Source: Closterium sp. NIES-65 (taxonomy: Eukaryota > Streptophyta > Zygnematophyceae > Desmidiales > Closteriaceae). From it: a DNA stretch of 64,000 nucleotides. The stretch is taken from NCBI GenBank assembly GCA_948144175.1, contig CANXME010001461.1, forward strand, positions 248,001 through 312,000, given 5' to 3'. The notes under the pieces are model-generated. The model did no database searches. It worked only from the letters and a program-made list of their open reading frames with translations, and was not told the DNA's origin. The stretch's first letter is position 1. The number at the start of each line of letters is the position of its first letter. Shown piece by piece: positions 41,507-53,575 of the stretch. The position numbers and the translations under genes are program-made.

Positions 41507-44500
41507 ATGGCTGCTCCTAATGTTCTCACTTTTGATGCTGAGGGTCAGGCTGTCGACTTTGAGGTCTGGGTCGATGACCTACAGCTTTTCCTACAGTGCG
41601 ATAGGACAGATGGTCTCTCCCTGTTCGATCTCACGTCTGGTGCCTCTCCTGCCCCTCCTGCCGATGCTGACAGCACTGTTCGCTCACAGTGGGCCACACG
41701 TGATGCTGCTGCCCGTCTTACTGTTCGTAGTCACTTGCCCTCCTCTGAGCGCGCGCACTTTGGTCAGTATAAGAGCGCTAAGACCATGTACGACGCTGTA
41801 GTTGCACGCTACTCTTCCCCTGCCACTACTGCTCTTAGTCGCCTCATGCTGCCGTACCTGTTCCCTGACCTCGCCGCCTTTTCCACAGTCGCTGACCTAG
41901 TTACGCACCTTCACACTAGTGACACTCGCTACCGCGCTGCGCTCCCTGCTGAGTTCTGCACCAAGAACCCCCCCCCCATGTACATCACCCTCTACTACAT
42001 AGTCACCCGGCTCCCTGACTCCCTTCGCTCGGTCAGGGACCACTTCCTCTCTGTTTGCCCCACCACACTCACCGTTGACCTCCTCGAGGAGCGCCTCCTG
42101 GCAGATAAGAAGAGCATAGTCGATGTAGGAGCCTCTCGTGGTGACCCTCGTACTCCCTTCTTTGAGGGGTGTTCCCCCTCCCCCCTCCTGCCCTCTGTTG
42201 CCTCTGCTGCTGCGGCCGACCTCGTTGGCCTCGAGTCGGTCGGAGCTGCGTCTGCCCCTAGCGGGAGACGCCGCACCGGCAAGGGCAAGGGGGGCAAGGG
42301 TGCTGGAAGAGCTGGCGGGGGCGGTGGAGGTGGCGGTGGAGGCGGTGGAGGGGGTGGGGGTGGTGGTGGGAGTGGTGGCGGGGGTGGGGGCGTCGGTGGC
42401 GGCAGTGGAGGCGGAGGAGGTGGCGGCGGTGGTGGTGGGAGCGGAGGAGGCGGAGGTGGCGGCGGTGGCGGAGGTGGCGGCGGCACCGGTGGGACTGGTC
42501 GGGGCGGCTCTGCGCAGAGGGGCGGCTCCGGTGGTGGTCAGCGCCAGCACTAGCAGCGCACTCGTGAGACCCCGTCCCCCCAGCAGCTTCGTGAGTGGTA
42601 CGCTTCGCGTCAGCGGGGTAGGGGTGCTGGTCCCTGTACCTACGTCCTGCATACCGGCGACCGTACGGGTGAGCAGTGCGGGGGCCCGCACCCCACCCAG
42701 CGCTGCTTCGGCCGCCTGACGGACACCTGGCGTCTCCAGTTCCCTGACGCCAATGAGATCCCTCGCTGGGGAGAGCTGCAGAGGTCGGGGATTGCTGTCT
42801 TTGATCTTGATTATGATGCTATTCTTGCTGCCATGTATGCTGTGTCTACTAGTGATGAGGGTGACTGTTACCTGTATGTTCCGCCTAACCCGCGCATTGG
42901 GACTGCTGCTCTAGGTGCTGGTGAGGCTGCTGCTCTAGGTGCTTGTGAGTCTGCTGCCCCAGGTGTTGGTGAGACTGCTCTCTCAAGTACTACGTTGGCT
43001 CAGGCCTGCGAAACCTTCACCCTTGACTCGGGTGCTTCCCGCTCCTTCTTTCGAGACCGCACCACACTCACGCCGCTTAGCCGGCCAGTTGCGGTCTCCC
43101 TGCCAGACCCCTCTGGGGGTCCTGTCCTTGCCCACTTCTCCACTGTCTTACTGTGTCCGGCGGCCCCTTCTCACACCCTGTCAGGTCTCTACCCCCCCTC
43201 GTTCTCTACGAACTTGGTGAGTGGTGCTGACCTATAGGATGGGGGGGTTGACCAGTTCACTCCTGCGAGTCAGCGAGTGACCCACTGCACGTGTGCTCGG
43301 ACAGGCCGACACTTGGCCACGTTTACCCATCGGCTGGGGTCGAGCCTGTACACACTGAGTACTGAGTCTCCTCCGGTCTCTGCGTCTGGTCAGGTAGCTG
43401 CGTCGGGTCAGGTGTCTGCTACGGCGTCTAGGTCTGGTCCTGCGTCTGCCCCCTGCTCGTGTCGTCTCCTGTGTCACCAGACTCTCCTCTGGCACCACCG
43501 CCTTGGTCACCCCTCGCTGCCTCGTCTCCGAGGCATGGCCTCCCGTGTCCTTGTCTCTGGTCTCTCCCGGTCCCTCCCTCCTCTTTCTCCGGGGCCTGCC
43601 CCTACCTGCGTTCCCTGCGTCGAGGGGAGGCAGCGTGCTGCTCCTCACTCCTCCGAGTTTCCTCCGACAGAGGCTCCGCTGCAGACGCTTCACATGGACG
43701 TATGGGGCCCAGCCCGCGTCTGTGGATAGGGTCACGAGCGTTACTTCCTGCTGGTGGTTGACGACTACTCGCGTTACACCACAGTCTTCCCCTTGCGCAG
43801 CAAGGGTGAGGTCACTGAGGTGTTGATCGGCTGGATCCGCGCTGCTCGTCTCCAACTCAGAGAGAGTTTCGGCTCGGACTTTCCTGTCCTGCGTCTGCAC
43901 TCCGACAGAGGCGGTGAGTTTTCCTCTGACCTTCTGCGAGCCTTCTGTCGTGCACGGGGCATCCGCCAGACGTTCACGCTTCCGGCCTCTCCACAGCAAA
44001 ATGGGATTGCTGAGCGCCGCATTGGCATGGTCATGGACGTCGCTCTTACGTCCATGGTCCATGCGGCTGCCCCCCATTTTCTGTGGCCGTTTGCAGTTCG
44101 GTACGCGGCGCATCAGATCAACCTTCAGCCCCGGGTCTCCATGCCAGAGACCTCCCCTGCTTTGCGGTGGACCGGGAAGGTTGGCGATGCGTCTGCGTTC
44201 CGTGTCTGGGGATCTCGGGCGTTTGTCCGCGACTTGTCTGCGGACAAGCTGTCCCCCCGTGCTGTTCCCTGTGTCTTCCTTGGCTTCCCCTCTGACGCGC
44301 CAGGTTGGCAGTTCTACCACCCCACCTCGTGACGTGTTCTGTCCTCCCAGGACGTCACGTTTGACGAGTCGGTTCCGTATTACCGTCTCTTCCCCTACCG
44401 CACTGCCTCCCTCCCCCCGCCGCCGCTCTTCCTCGCGTCAGGTCCCCCGCCGGTAGACCCCCTTTCCCCTCAGGGTCCTGCCCCCTCAGGTGTGTCCCAG

Positions 44501-45373
44501 GTAGATGCAGTCAAGCCTGTCAAGGTAGCTGTTGACTCTGGTGCTGCCAGGGGTGCTGAGCCTGCGGGTGCGGGGTCTGGGGGTGCTAAGCTTGTGGGTG
44601 CGGGGTCTGGGGGTGCTGAGCTTGGGGGTGCTGACTCCGGGGGTGCTTAGCCTGGGAGTGCTGAGACTTGGGGTGCTGAGACTGGGGGTGCGGAGCCTGG
44701 GGGTGCGGAGCCTGAGGGTGCTGGGCCTGCTCGTGTGGCGTCTGGCGGTACTGGGCCTGGAGGTCCTTCGGGTGCTTCGTCCCGGAGGGAGCTGCTCTCT
44801 CCACAGGAGCTGCGCGAGTGGTTTGCTCGGCGCTGGAGCCATGCTGCTGGAGCTGGAGGTACTGCTGGTGTTGAAGGTTCTACTACTGCTGAGGGTGCTG
44901 GTGCCACGGGTCCCGGAGGTGCTCGTACCGGGGGTACTGTAGCTGCTGGGCCTGCGGGTGCTCGTGGTGCTAGATCTAGTGGTGCTGCTAGAGTAGGTGC
45001 TACTGGAGGTGCTGGAGCTGGAGCTGCTCCGTCTTCTTGTGGTCCGAGTGGAGCTGGAGGTGCTGGGGATGTTGGCGCTGGAGGTGCTGCTGGCGCTAGT
45101 TCTTCTGAGGGTGCTGGAGTTGGCGCTGCTGGAGCTGGGGGTGCTACTGGCGCTGGTGCTGCCGTTGGGGGTACAGGTGCTGTTCTTGCTGGTTCTGGGG
45201 GCACTGCACGGCCGCGGCCATACTTCGTTCCGCTCCTTGAGCAGGTTCTTGGTCTTCCGTCCCCTCTTGGTCCTGCTCCTCTCTTAGAGTGTCCGCCGCC
45301 TGTCCAGTCCGAGTCACAGTTACAGCCACCCTCCCCACTGCCTGCTCCCTCTCCCTACACTGGTCCTACTGGA
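41507..45373 (+). pseudogene. Copia I gag, protease and integrase region
   Basis: Gag starts at 41507 (MAAPNVLTFDAEGQAVDFEVW) with WVDDLQLFLQCDRTDG and the GAHF...YDAVVARYSS-type block. A long poly-Gly tract (42300..42490), the QQLREWYASR motif and a Cys/His cluster follow. Next are DSGAS protease near 43025, pre-integrase, DDE integrase landmarks (43700..44150), a GAEPGG-like linker (44530..44720) and PQELREWF near 44803. RT lies beyond gypsy E. Belongs to a broken copy. Confidence 0.9.
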
Positions 45374-45741
45374 TGTGAGGATCTAGGATCGAGCTCAGAA
45401 AAGAGAATGTGAATTGAATGATCACCTGGGTACAACAGGAGGCTATATATAGGCTCGACACAAGGCCCCGTAACCAGTTGTTATGCGAAGGTTCCGCGGG
45501 TCGCGAAGCGTCCCGAACAGATCCTTCCCGAATTTGGTAGAAGGCAATTCAGTGGCAACCGAAAAGCCAGAATTCGGTGCACGCAACCTAGCTCGGTGCT
45601 ATAACTATAATAAAATATAGGAAAGCACCTAGCCTAGGAAATCAAGCAATTCATGCATGCATATAATTATCCTATGCTAGAAATAGCATGATAAAGTAAA
45701 GGCAAGCAAACATAGCTGGCATAAGCCGTCGTACTCTCACA
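45374..45741 (-). repeat. 3' LTR of gypsy E
   Basis: 368 bp. A C-run follows at 45745..45751 (polypurine tract GGGGGGG in sense). Confidence 0.95.
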
Positions 45742-45751
45742 CGTCCCCCCC

Positions 45752-48000
45752 TCAAAGCTGGGTGGCGTGAGATACACCCTGCTTGACAAGATAGTCCTTG
45801 AGAGCACGGCGTGCGTTGCCCATATCAGCTTCTGCAACCCAACTGTCTTCAGTGGGGTCGTATCCCTTCCAGCGTATCAAGAACTCGAGGGTCTTGCCGC
45901 CACGGCGCCGATGAGAGAGAACGCGCTCAATCTCGTACTCAGGTTCATCCTGCATGAGAACAGGTGGTGGTGGCGGTAGTTGCCGTCCCTGGAACTGTTG
46001 GTTGGGGTCCTTGTAGGGCTTCAGTAGCTGGACATGGAAAGCATTGTGAAGCTTCCATGTATCAGGTAAGCGCAAGCGGAATGTAACTGGTGTCACATGT
46101 GCCTCAACGAGAAAAGGACCACAGAAGCGAGGCCGGAGCTTGGATGGTAGGTGAGACAGGTTCAAGTTGTGTGTGTCAAGAAGCACCTGATCTCTGACTG
46201 CTACTGAGTGATCTCGTTGCTCACGATCGGCATACTGCTTCTGGGAGTTCTGCATCGTGGTGAGACGTCGCTGAGTCTTCTCCCATAGCTGCTGCATGGT
46301 GGTGACGAAGTCATGTGCGGCTTGGACGTGTGCCAGTGTGGTTGGCTGCTGTGGTGTGAGTGGGTTCCCGACCGTAACACAGGAAGAAAGGAGTTTTCCC
46401 TGTGGCCGCATGTGAGGCGTTGTTATAAGCGAACTCTAGGGTCGGTAACTGTGTGTCCCAGTGGCTGACGTCGTCCTTGCAAGCTGTGCACAGTAACTAT
46501 TCAACTACTTGATTGAGTCGCTCTGTCCGTCTGTCAGTCTGGGGGTGGTATGCTGAAGACATTGCAAGCTTTGTCCCCAACAGTCCCATGAGCTCCTTCC
46601 AGAACTTACTGGTGAAATTTGGGTCTCTGTCTGAGATGAGTGTAGCGGGGATGCCGTGGATGTTGATGATGCGGTCGAAGAAGAGGCGTGCAGTTGCTTC
46701 AGCTGTTGCCGTGGCGTTGGTTGGTATGAAGTGACCCATTTTGGAGAACTTATCGATTACTACGAGGATGGAATCGTGCCCCCATGAGGTCGAAGGAAGT
46801 CCTGTGATAAAGTCGAGGCTAACGACCTGCCATGGCTGCTCCGGTACGGGTAGAGGCTGTAGTAACCCTGCTTTTTTCTGCTTGCTGCTCTTCATCCGCT
46901 GGCACGTGTCGCATGAGGTGACGAAATGCTGCACGTCTGCTGCCATCCCGGGCTAGTAGTAATACTTTGCTATCCCTGCTAACGTCTTGTTGCTCCCGAA
47001 ATGTCCCGCGTATGGTACGTCGTGAAACTCCTCCAATAGGATTTGCCGTAGCGGGGCGTAATTCGGTACCCAAATCTTTCCTGAACCCTTCCTTACAGCT
47101 AAGTCTTTTTCCCACTGTAACACCTACTTGGTCTGTGCTGTAGCGATCTCTGCGTCCAAGGAGTACCCATATTGGAATACACCCTTAAGCAGAGGGTTCA
47201 TCCCGTCGAGCTAGATGCCTGCTACATGTCCGGGGCGGCTCAATGCGTCTGCTTTGTTGTGTGTGCGGTAGTCGATGCACATCCGTAAACTACCGTCTGG
47301 CTTTGGAGTGAGGAGAACTGCTGCACCGTAGGGAGAGGTGGATGGGCGGATCAGTTGTCTGTCCAGTAGATACTCTATCTGTTTTTTCATGTCGGTCAGT
47401 TCAGTCAGACTCAGTCGGTATGGTGCACGTGAGACGGGTTTCGCACCTGGTTCCTCCACGATCTCGTGCTCGTGGGTGCGTGCTGGAGGTACGCCTGCGG
47501 GTAGGTCGTCGGGCATTATATCCTTGTACTGCTCCAAGACCTCCTCCTCTGCTGCTGCCATAACCAGTGCTAAGTAACTCATGTTACTCTCGTTCACTGT
47601 CCGTTCGAACCGTGTCAGTGTCGTTTAAGGAACGCTCCCTGTATCCGTCCAGCTTCGCAGCTCCACTCGTTTCCCGTTGTTGTAGATGCACGTTTTCCGG
47701 TTGACCCAGTCGATCTCGGGGTTGAACCGCTTCAGAAAATCTCGCCCCAAGATGAAATCTAATCCCTTGATGTTCGTGATCGGCAACGTCGGCTTCCACC
47801 TCAACGCCCCTATGTGCAGCTGCAGTGATGCTTCGCCGTGGATGGGAAGTTTCGTACCGTCCACCATTGTTGCCGAGAACTTGGTCTCCTCCGAGAATTC
47901 TCCAATTTTCTCCAACGTCCCGCGGTCGCACACCGAGTGGGACGCACCACTGTCCACCAGTGCCTGAAGGCGTCGCCCGTTGCAGATCACCTCGAGTGGT
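45752..48000 (-). pseudogene. Gypsy E pol remains with chromodomain
   Basis: Reading minus there is a protease block (DSGASHSV near 47955) and the RT N-terminal part ([12 protein letters not shown] near 47290). The integrase zinc finger (CDTCQR near 46905) and core (SDRDPNFTSKFW near 46630) follow. The C-terminal domain ends in a chromodomain (EYEIERVL, RWKGYDPTEDSW near 45820). Same family as gypsy L. Broken. Confidence 0.85.
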
Positions 48001-48479
48001 AGTGGTTGTTGCTACTGCGAGTAGCCGTAGATGGTCTCGCTTATAGTATCGTAGGGTACGTCGAATATGTTATCCCTAGGTCCTGCGCTCGAAGATGCAG
48101 CTTCAGTATCAGTTTTCAACTGAGAAAGGCTAGAAGGATTTATCCGAGGCCGATTCGGCTTCTCTTGGGCCTGGAACCTTCCACTAAGCCTTTGCAGCTG
48201 TGTAGGCTTCATCTGTGGGGAACAAGGAGCCTTTAAACAGTGATGCTGGGAGAGAATATTAACTCCTATAATACTCGACCCGTATTAGCGCTCTGGAGTA
48301 GGGTCCCCATAATACCCGGTACCGGTTTAATTTCTGACTCTCCCTTAATAAAGGCTTGAAACCCACGAGAAGTAATATTCTTACTTGTCGGGGTATACGG
48401 CTGGAGTTTCCCGATCGGTGGAGGGTCTTGTTTCGCGGATCCTCCATTAGTCTCGGCGATTTCCCCTGGTGCCACCATA

Positions 48480-49297
48480 TTCTCCTTTTTTCACCCTCTC
48501 CGAAGTTGCCACGTTGTCCGTTTTCTGCTTCGGGGGTGCCGCTTGTTCTTGTCCTTCAGCTCCGCACACCTTCTCTTCATTTTCCAACACGCCAAGATAC
48601 GATGTCCTGTAGCGCCGCAAAATTTGCACGTCTCATTATTTGCTAGCCGCTGCTCCACATCGCCCTCGTCGTTCTCCATCGGGTCGGCAGTCGTGGGTGG
48701 TGCCAATCGCCCCATGCCACTAGTTGGCTTGTTGCGTCGTGTTCCGTAGTAGCTACTGTTCAACGTGTCGAACTGTTCAATCAGTGCTGCCGGAAATTGC
48801 GCCCACGCCCCCTCGCCTTGGACTATTCTGTTGTTGATCCACTCTAGAGCTGGGCCTCGTAACAGTGTTGCTGCGAGCCGTATGCGCATTGCGTCTTTTG
48901 TCGGGGTCGTGCATCCAACGGCTTCGAAGTAAATTTCGAGTTCAACTACAAATCGACGAACGTCGTTGTTTTTTACTGTAGGATCGAACGCCTCCGGTAG
49001 CCTCGGCTTCACTGCTTCGAGGTTAACTGTAGTTGCTGCCGTTGTCGCATGTAGAATTGTCGGTGTTGCCGCTGCTGCTGCTGCTACTGTTGTCGCTGCT
49101 GCTGTGGCGGTTGCTGACTGGTTCGCAAGGAGTTTTTTGAGTTGTGGGAGCGCCGCATGTATTTGCTTATGCTCAGCACGTAACTCCGCGATTTTCTGTA
49201 CTGAAATATCTCCTTTTCCCTCCATTTGGAGATTTACAGGAAGATGCGCGACCAAAATAATCGAAATCTCGGAGCAAGTCGACTTACTGCGAGTCAA
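48480..49297 (-). pseudogene. Gypsy E Gag with CCHC knuckle
   Basis: Gag on minus begins near 49297 and includes LRGPALEWINN and FVVELEIYFEAVGC-like sequence. The zinc knuckle CKFCGATGHRILAC (C-X2-C-X4-H-X4-C) lies near 48620. It would package element RNA. Part of a broken element. Confidence 0.85.
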
Positions 49298-49630
49298 GTT
49301 GGCTATAGGATCGACGAGCGCAAATTCTGTAGATCGCGCAAATCTCCCCTGGGCGAAATTCGCGTCCGATCTTGGCCATTGAGGAGAAAATCAATCCGAC
49401 GCTCCAAATTCCAACGTTTTTGGGCGAAATTCTCTGGGTCGTTGAGAGGAAACTCGATCGAACGGTCGAAACTCCAACCTTCCACCAGTAAATCTGAGGG
49501 GTGTTCGAAAACCGAATCGAGGTGGACTTAGAAAAATTGCGCGGAACTGGTTTTACATACCCGTATCAACGCTTTCGTCGTCGCCCCCGCGGTTGAAGAC
49601 CTCGCGTGAAAACCTGCTCTGATTACCATG
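49298..49630 (-). other. Gypsy E leader and PBS
   Basis: This non-coding stretch between Gag and 5' LTR carries three spaced copies of a CGAAATTC/AAATTC-GATC-like motif. The PBS TGGTAATCAGAGCAGG on minus touches the LTR at 49630. No hairpin like the copia one is seen. Confidence 0.6.
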
Positions 49631-49998
49631 TGTGAGGATCTAGGATCGAGCTGAGAAAAGAGAATGTGAATCGAATGAATCACCTGGGTACAACACGAGG
49701 CTATATATAGCTCGACACAAGGCCCCGTAACCAGGTGTTACGCGAAGGTTCCGCGGGTCGCGAAGCGTCCCGAACAGATCCTTCCCGAATTCGGTAGAAG
49801 GCAATTCGGTGGCAACCGAAAAGCCAGAATTCGGTGCACGCAACCTAGCTCGGTGCTATAACTATAATATAATATAGGAAAGAGCCTAGCCTAGGAAATC
49901 AAGCAATTCATGCATGCATATAATTATCCTATGCTAGAAATAGCATGATAAAGTAAAGGCAAGCAAGCATAGCTGGCATAAGCTGTCGTACTCTCACA
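49631..49998 (-). repeat. 5' LTR of gypsy E
   Basis: 368 bp, TGTGAGAGTACG...GATCCTCACA in sense, followed by CTGGA. Confidence 0.95.
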
Positions 49999-50003
49999 CT
50001 GGA

Positions 50004-52045
50004 GGTCTTACGGAGCGTCGTGAGCCTGCGTCTCGGCCTGCGTCGCCTGTCCGTGCTGCTCGCACGAGTGGTCGTGGTTCGCGTCAGCGTCCTCCGCCTG
50101 TCCTCGGCACGCACCGGATGTCTCTGCGTCCTTCCACTGCTCCGCTGCGTGCCCCTTTGCCTTCTCCTCCCGAGTCCTCTCTTCCTGCTCTTGCTGACCC
50201 GGAGTCGGACTCCCTTCGTGCTGCCAGTCCTACTGTCACGCGTCTCCTTGCTACTGTCGTCACTGACCCTTCCTTTGAGTCCACTGCTGCGTCTGCCTTA
50301 GTTGTTGAGCTTGTCGACTTCGCTGCTCACTGTCGTCTAGACTACGCCTCTAGTCTTATTGCTGAGTCTGCGTCTGTCTGTCCTCTGTCCGTCGGGGGTG
50401 AGTGTGCTCTTAGCACGGACGTCCTTGAGGACAGGCAGGAGGAGTTCTAGTGTTTTGCTGCTGCTTTGCCTCATCTCGTGTCAATGCTGATTGCCCCTGA
50501 GGGAGACCCGGATGCGCCAGACATCCCGACTCCTCGATCGTACGCTGAGGCAATCGAGGGTCCCTACTCCTCACAGTGGCAGTCAGCCATGGACGCAGAG
50601 ATGGCTTTCTGGAAGTCCACAGGCACCTACCTCGACGAGGTTCCCCAACCTGGGGCGAACATCGTCAGTGGAATGTGGATTTTCAAGGTGAAGCGGCCGC
50701 CGGGTTCTCCGCCTGTCTTCAAGGCGCGTTACGTAGCTCGAGGCTTCAAATAGCGGCAGGGAGTTGACTACATTCAGACCTTCTCCCCCACCCCGAAGAT
50801 GACCAGTCTTCGGGTGCTGCTGCACATAGCCGCTCAGCGCGACTACGAGCTTCACTCTCTTGAATTCAGCACAGCTTTCTTGCAGGGCAGCCTGTACGAG
50901 GAGATCTAGCTGCGTCGCCCACCTGGCTTCACTGGGTCGTTTCCTCCTGGTACCCAGTGGAGCCTCCGGCGGCCAGTCTACGGTCTCCGCCAGGCGCCCC
51001 GTGAGTGGCACGACACACTGAGGACTACACTTGCGGCTCTTGGGTTTGCTCCTTCTACTGCCGACCCGTCGCTGTTTCTGCGCACCGACACCTCTTTGCC
51101 ACCGTTCTACATCCTCGTGTACGTCGACGACTTGGTCTTTGCCACTGCTGACACTGCTGGACTCGCCCATGTGAAGTCCGAGCTGCAGAAGAGACACACG
51201 TGCACACACCTCGGTGAACTGCGCGGCTACCTTGGCTTGCAGATCACCCGGAACAGAGCACAACGCACCATTACCCTGACTCAGTCACACATGGTGCAGC
51301 AGGTCCTTCAGCACTTCGACTTCACGTACTCCTCGGCACTGGCCACTCCTCTGGTTACAAGTCACTCGCTCTCAGCTCTGCCTTCGGATGAGTCCGTAGA
51401 GCCGAGTGGCCCGTACCCAGAGCTTGTTGGCTGCCTCATGTACATGATGACCTGCACTCGAGCTGACCTTGCATACCCTCTTAGCATCTTGGCACGCTAC
51501 GTTGCTCTTAGGAGACACCGACCAGAGCACATGGCTGCAGCGAAGAGGGTGTTGCGCTACTTGTGCAGTACGTCGGGCATGGGGCTAGTGCTTGGAGGGC
51601 GACGTTCAGTGGTCCTCACAGGTCACGCAGACGCTTCTTGGGCTGACGACCAGGCTACGCAGCGGTCGTCACAGGGTTACACCTTCAGCATTGGTTCCGG
51701 CTCTGTTTCGTGGCGGTCTACCCACTCGTCTTCTGTTCTCGGCTCCAGCTGTGAGGCTGCGATCTACACGGGGGCCATGGCTGCACAGGAGCTACGCTGG
51801 CTCACCTACCTGATGAGTGACCTAGGAGAGCCGCCTCGTTCTCCTCCGGTTCTATACGTAGACAACAAGGCCATGCTGGCCTTGTGTCGGGAGCACAGAC
51901 TGGAGCACAGAACGAAGCACATTGCTCTTCGCTAATTTCTTGCTCGTGAGCTGCAGCAGCGTGGTCAGCTGCGCCTTGCTTACGTGGCCTCTCAGGCCAA
52001 CACTGCTGATATCTTTACCAAGGCACTTCCGCCTAGTGATCATCA
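50004..52045 (+). pseudogene. Copia I RT and RNaseH region
   Basis: After gypsy E, the copia frame resumes with SPTVTRLLATVVTDPSFES and the PTPRSYAEAIEGPYSSQWQ block. RT with YVDDLVFA near 51122 and RNaseH blocks (GHADASWADD near 51620, YVDNKAMLAL near 51855) follow. Broken. Confidence 0.9.
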
Positions 52046-52063
52046 GCTCTGTTGTACGATGCT

Positions 52064-52415
52064 AGGTCTGTCAGAGGTCCACTGGTGATCCCCGATCGAT
52101 CCTAGGGAAGGGTTACAGGCATGTTGGCCTGGGGGGTTATGGGCGCACTGACCCGCTACTTAACAAGCCCTTTTATCCCAATGGTCTAGTGGTTGGGATT
52201 CTGACATGGTATCAGAGCGATCTCGGGTTCGAATCCCGGTGTATGCACTTCGGGCATCCCAGTGTGGGGGGGTGTCAGAGGTCCACTGGTGATCCCCGAT
52301 CGATCCTAGGGAAGGGTTACAGGCATGTTGGCCTGGGGGGTTATGGGCGCACTGACCCGCTACTTAACAAGCCCTTTTATCCCAATGGTCTAGTGGTTGG
52401 GATTCTGACAAGGTC
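52064..52415 (+). mobile_element. TRIM element T2 with AGGTC target duplication
   Basis: T2 spans 52069..52410 and is flanked by AGGTC at 52064..52068 and 52411..52415. Its LTRs are 138 bp each (52069..52206, 52273..52410), identical by eye, with a 66-bp internal part. It sits in the 3' part of copia I. It has PBS TGGTATCAGAGC, no coding, and looks structurally whole and young. Confidence 0.96.
52176..52250 (+). other. tRNA-like segment of T2
   Basis: The A box TGGTCTAGTGG is at 52182..52192, the B box GGTTCGAATCC at 52226..52236. Between them TCTGA/TCAGA forms a perfect 5-bp stem with a 7-nt loop that contains the start of the PBS, as in a tRNA anticodon arm. The acceptor arm does not pair. 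Confidence 0.78.
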
Positions 52416-52647
52416 TTGTGCCTACTTGGCCTTACTTGCTTACTTCTTGACCTTGCTTATACTGTGATCTTTCTATACCTGCACTTGCTTGTTTACCTTA
52501 ATATATGATCTTGCATGTCAACTAGCCTTGTGGCCTTGAACTTGTGCTCGAAATGTGTGGTGATGTTGTGATCCACCCCGAGCTTGCTTTGCTTTGCTTG
52601 ACTGGTCTTGTGACCCCTTGTTCTCCCCCACTTTGCCTATGGGGGTG
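52416..52647 (+). other. 3' untranslated region of copia I
   Basis: It contains the shared GTGATCCACCCCGAGCTTGC block and CTTTGCTTTGC run, plus the terminal hairpin CCCCCA/TGGGGG at 52625..52645. Confidence 0.8.
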
Positions 52648-52774
52648 TGTCAGACTTGTATGACTTAGCCTGTGTAGGCTATAGTGGGGTAGCACATATG
52701 GGGTACAACACTTTTCTAGGTTTGTACTTGTACCCAACCTTTCCCTTAGTTCAATCATTCCTCATTTCTTCACA
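52648..52774 (+). repeat. 3' LTR of copia I
   Basis: 127 bp, near-identical to 40379..40505, followed by AGTAC. Confidence 0.95.
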
Positions 52775-52779
52775 AGTAC

Positions 52780-53570
52780 AACCCAAATTTGGGTTTACTA
52801 TATGTATCCTATCTACTGCTAGTGCAACCCCTCTTTCTGTCTCTAACTTTCAGCTAGCGTTTCTCGACATGCTATCAGAACGAGAAAGCTCGTGGCATGT
52901 GGGCACACCTACTTCCGATGCTGTTCTGCCTGTCTCGCGCTCGGGGCACGCGACGTTTTCTGCTTGCCGCGCGCCCGGCACGCACGGCGTTTTTTCTTCC
53001 CGCCGCGCGCCCCGGGCGCGCGGTGGTTTTGTGCCCGCCACACGCCCTGAGCGCGCAGTGGTTTCCTGCCCGCCGCGCGCCCCGGGCACGCGCGGCGGTT
53101 TCGTCGCCTGTCGCGGCACCGCAGGGGCCCGCACGCCGTCTCCCCTCCCGTCGCCCGTCGCAGCGCCCCGGGGGCCCGCGCGCTGTCCCCTCCCGTCATC
53201 TGTCGCGGCGTCACAGGGGCCCGCGCGCCGCCCCCTCCCGTCGCCCATCGCGGCGCCCCGAGGGCCCGCGCGCCGCCCTGCTCGTCGCCCGTCGCGGCGC
53301 CCTGGGGGCCCGCACGCCGCCCCCTCCCGTCGCCCGGCGTGGCACCCTAGGGGCCTGCGCGCCGCTCTTTTCGTCGCACGTCGCAGCGCCCAAGGGACTC
53401 GCGCGCCGCCCCGCTTCCGCTCGCACGCCGCCCCAGCTGCTGCATGCGTATCTGCCCCGCGCGGCACGCGCGCCGCGTGCGTTGGGGGCACGAGGGTGGC
53501 GGGTATGGGGGTGGCGAGTGTGTGAGCCGTCCCCTGCTCCTCCTCCTCCTCCATCTCCCACTTCTCGACA
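52780..53570 (+). mobile_element. J LTR third segment, PBS and GC leader
   Basis: The LTR end is 52780..52870 (ending TTCTCGACA), followed by a PBS of TGCTATCAGAACG type at 52871. A GC leader (52920..53420) has about 33-bp CCCGCCGCGCGCCCCGGGC units, then GTCGCCCGTCGCGGCGCCC units. The segment ends at 53570 in TTCTCGACA again. Long arginine/proline frames here are repeat artefacts, not genes. Confidence 0.75.
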
Positions 53571-53575
53571 TTATT

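Larger units (their letters stand above)
45369..50003 (-). mobile_element. Gypsy LTR retrotransposon E with CTGGA target duplication, broken
   Basis: E spans 45374..49998 and is flanked by CTGGA at 45369..45373 and 49999..50003, inside copia I. Its LTRs are 368 bp each and differ at about 12 bases and two indels (about 3-4 percent), so it is older than copia D, B and C. Parts on minus are PBS, Gag with a CCHC knuckle, protease, the start of RT, integrase and chromodomain. RNaseH and the RT YLDD box were not found. Broken, several breaks. Confidence 0.95.
40374..52779 (+). mobile_element. Copia LTR retrotransposon I with AGTAC target duplication, broken
   Basis: I spans 40379..52774 and is flanked by AGTAC at 40374..40378 and 52775..52779, inside J's LTR. 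Its LTRs are 127 bp each and differ at about three or four bases and two one-base indels. Parts are PBS, hairpin, GC leader, Gag (from 41507), protease, integrase and linker, then after gypsy E the RT and RNaseH, TRIM T2 and the 3' hairpin. Broken, several breaks. It is older than D and B. Confidence 0.95.
7156..53575 (+). mobile_element. One-LTR element J with TTATT target duplication
   Basis: J runs 7161..53570, flanked by TTATT (7156..7160 and 53571..53575), and is stretched by insertions K and I in its LTR. Its LTR is present as 7161..7177, 40343..40378 and 52780..52870, about 144 bp in all, and aligns with the LTRs of F and A'. A PBS of the TGCTATCAGA type follows at 52871, then a GC leader. 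The right end carries TTCTCGACA, the same nine bases that end the LTR, but no second full LTR. J has no gag or pol. Confidence 0.75.
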
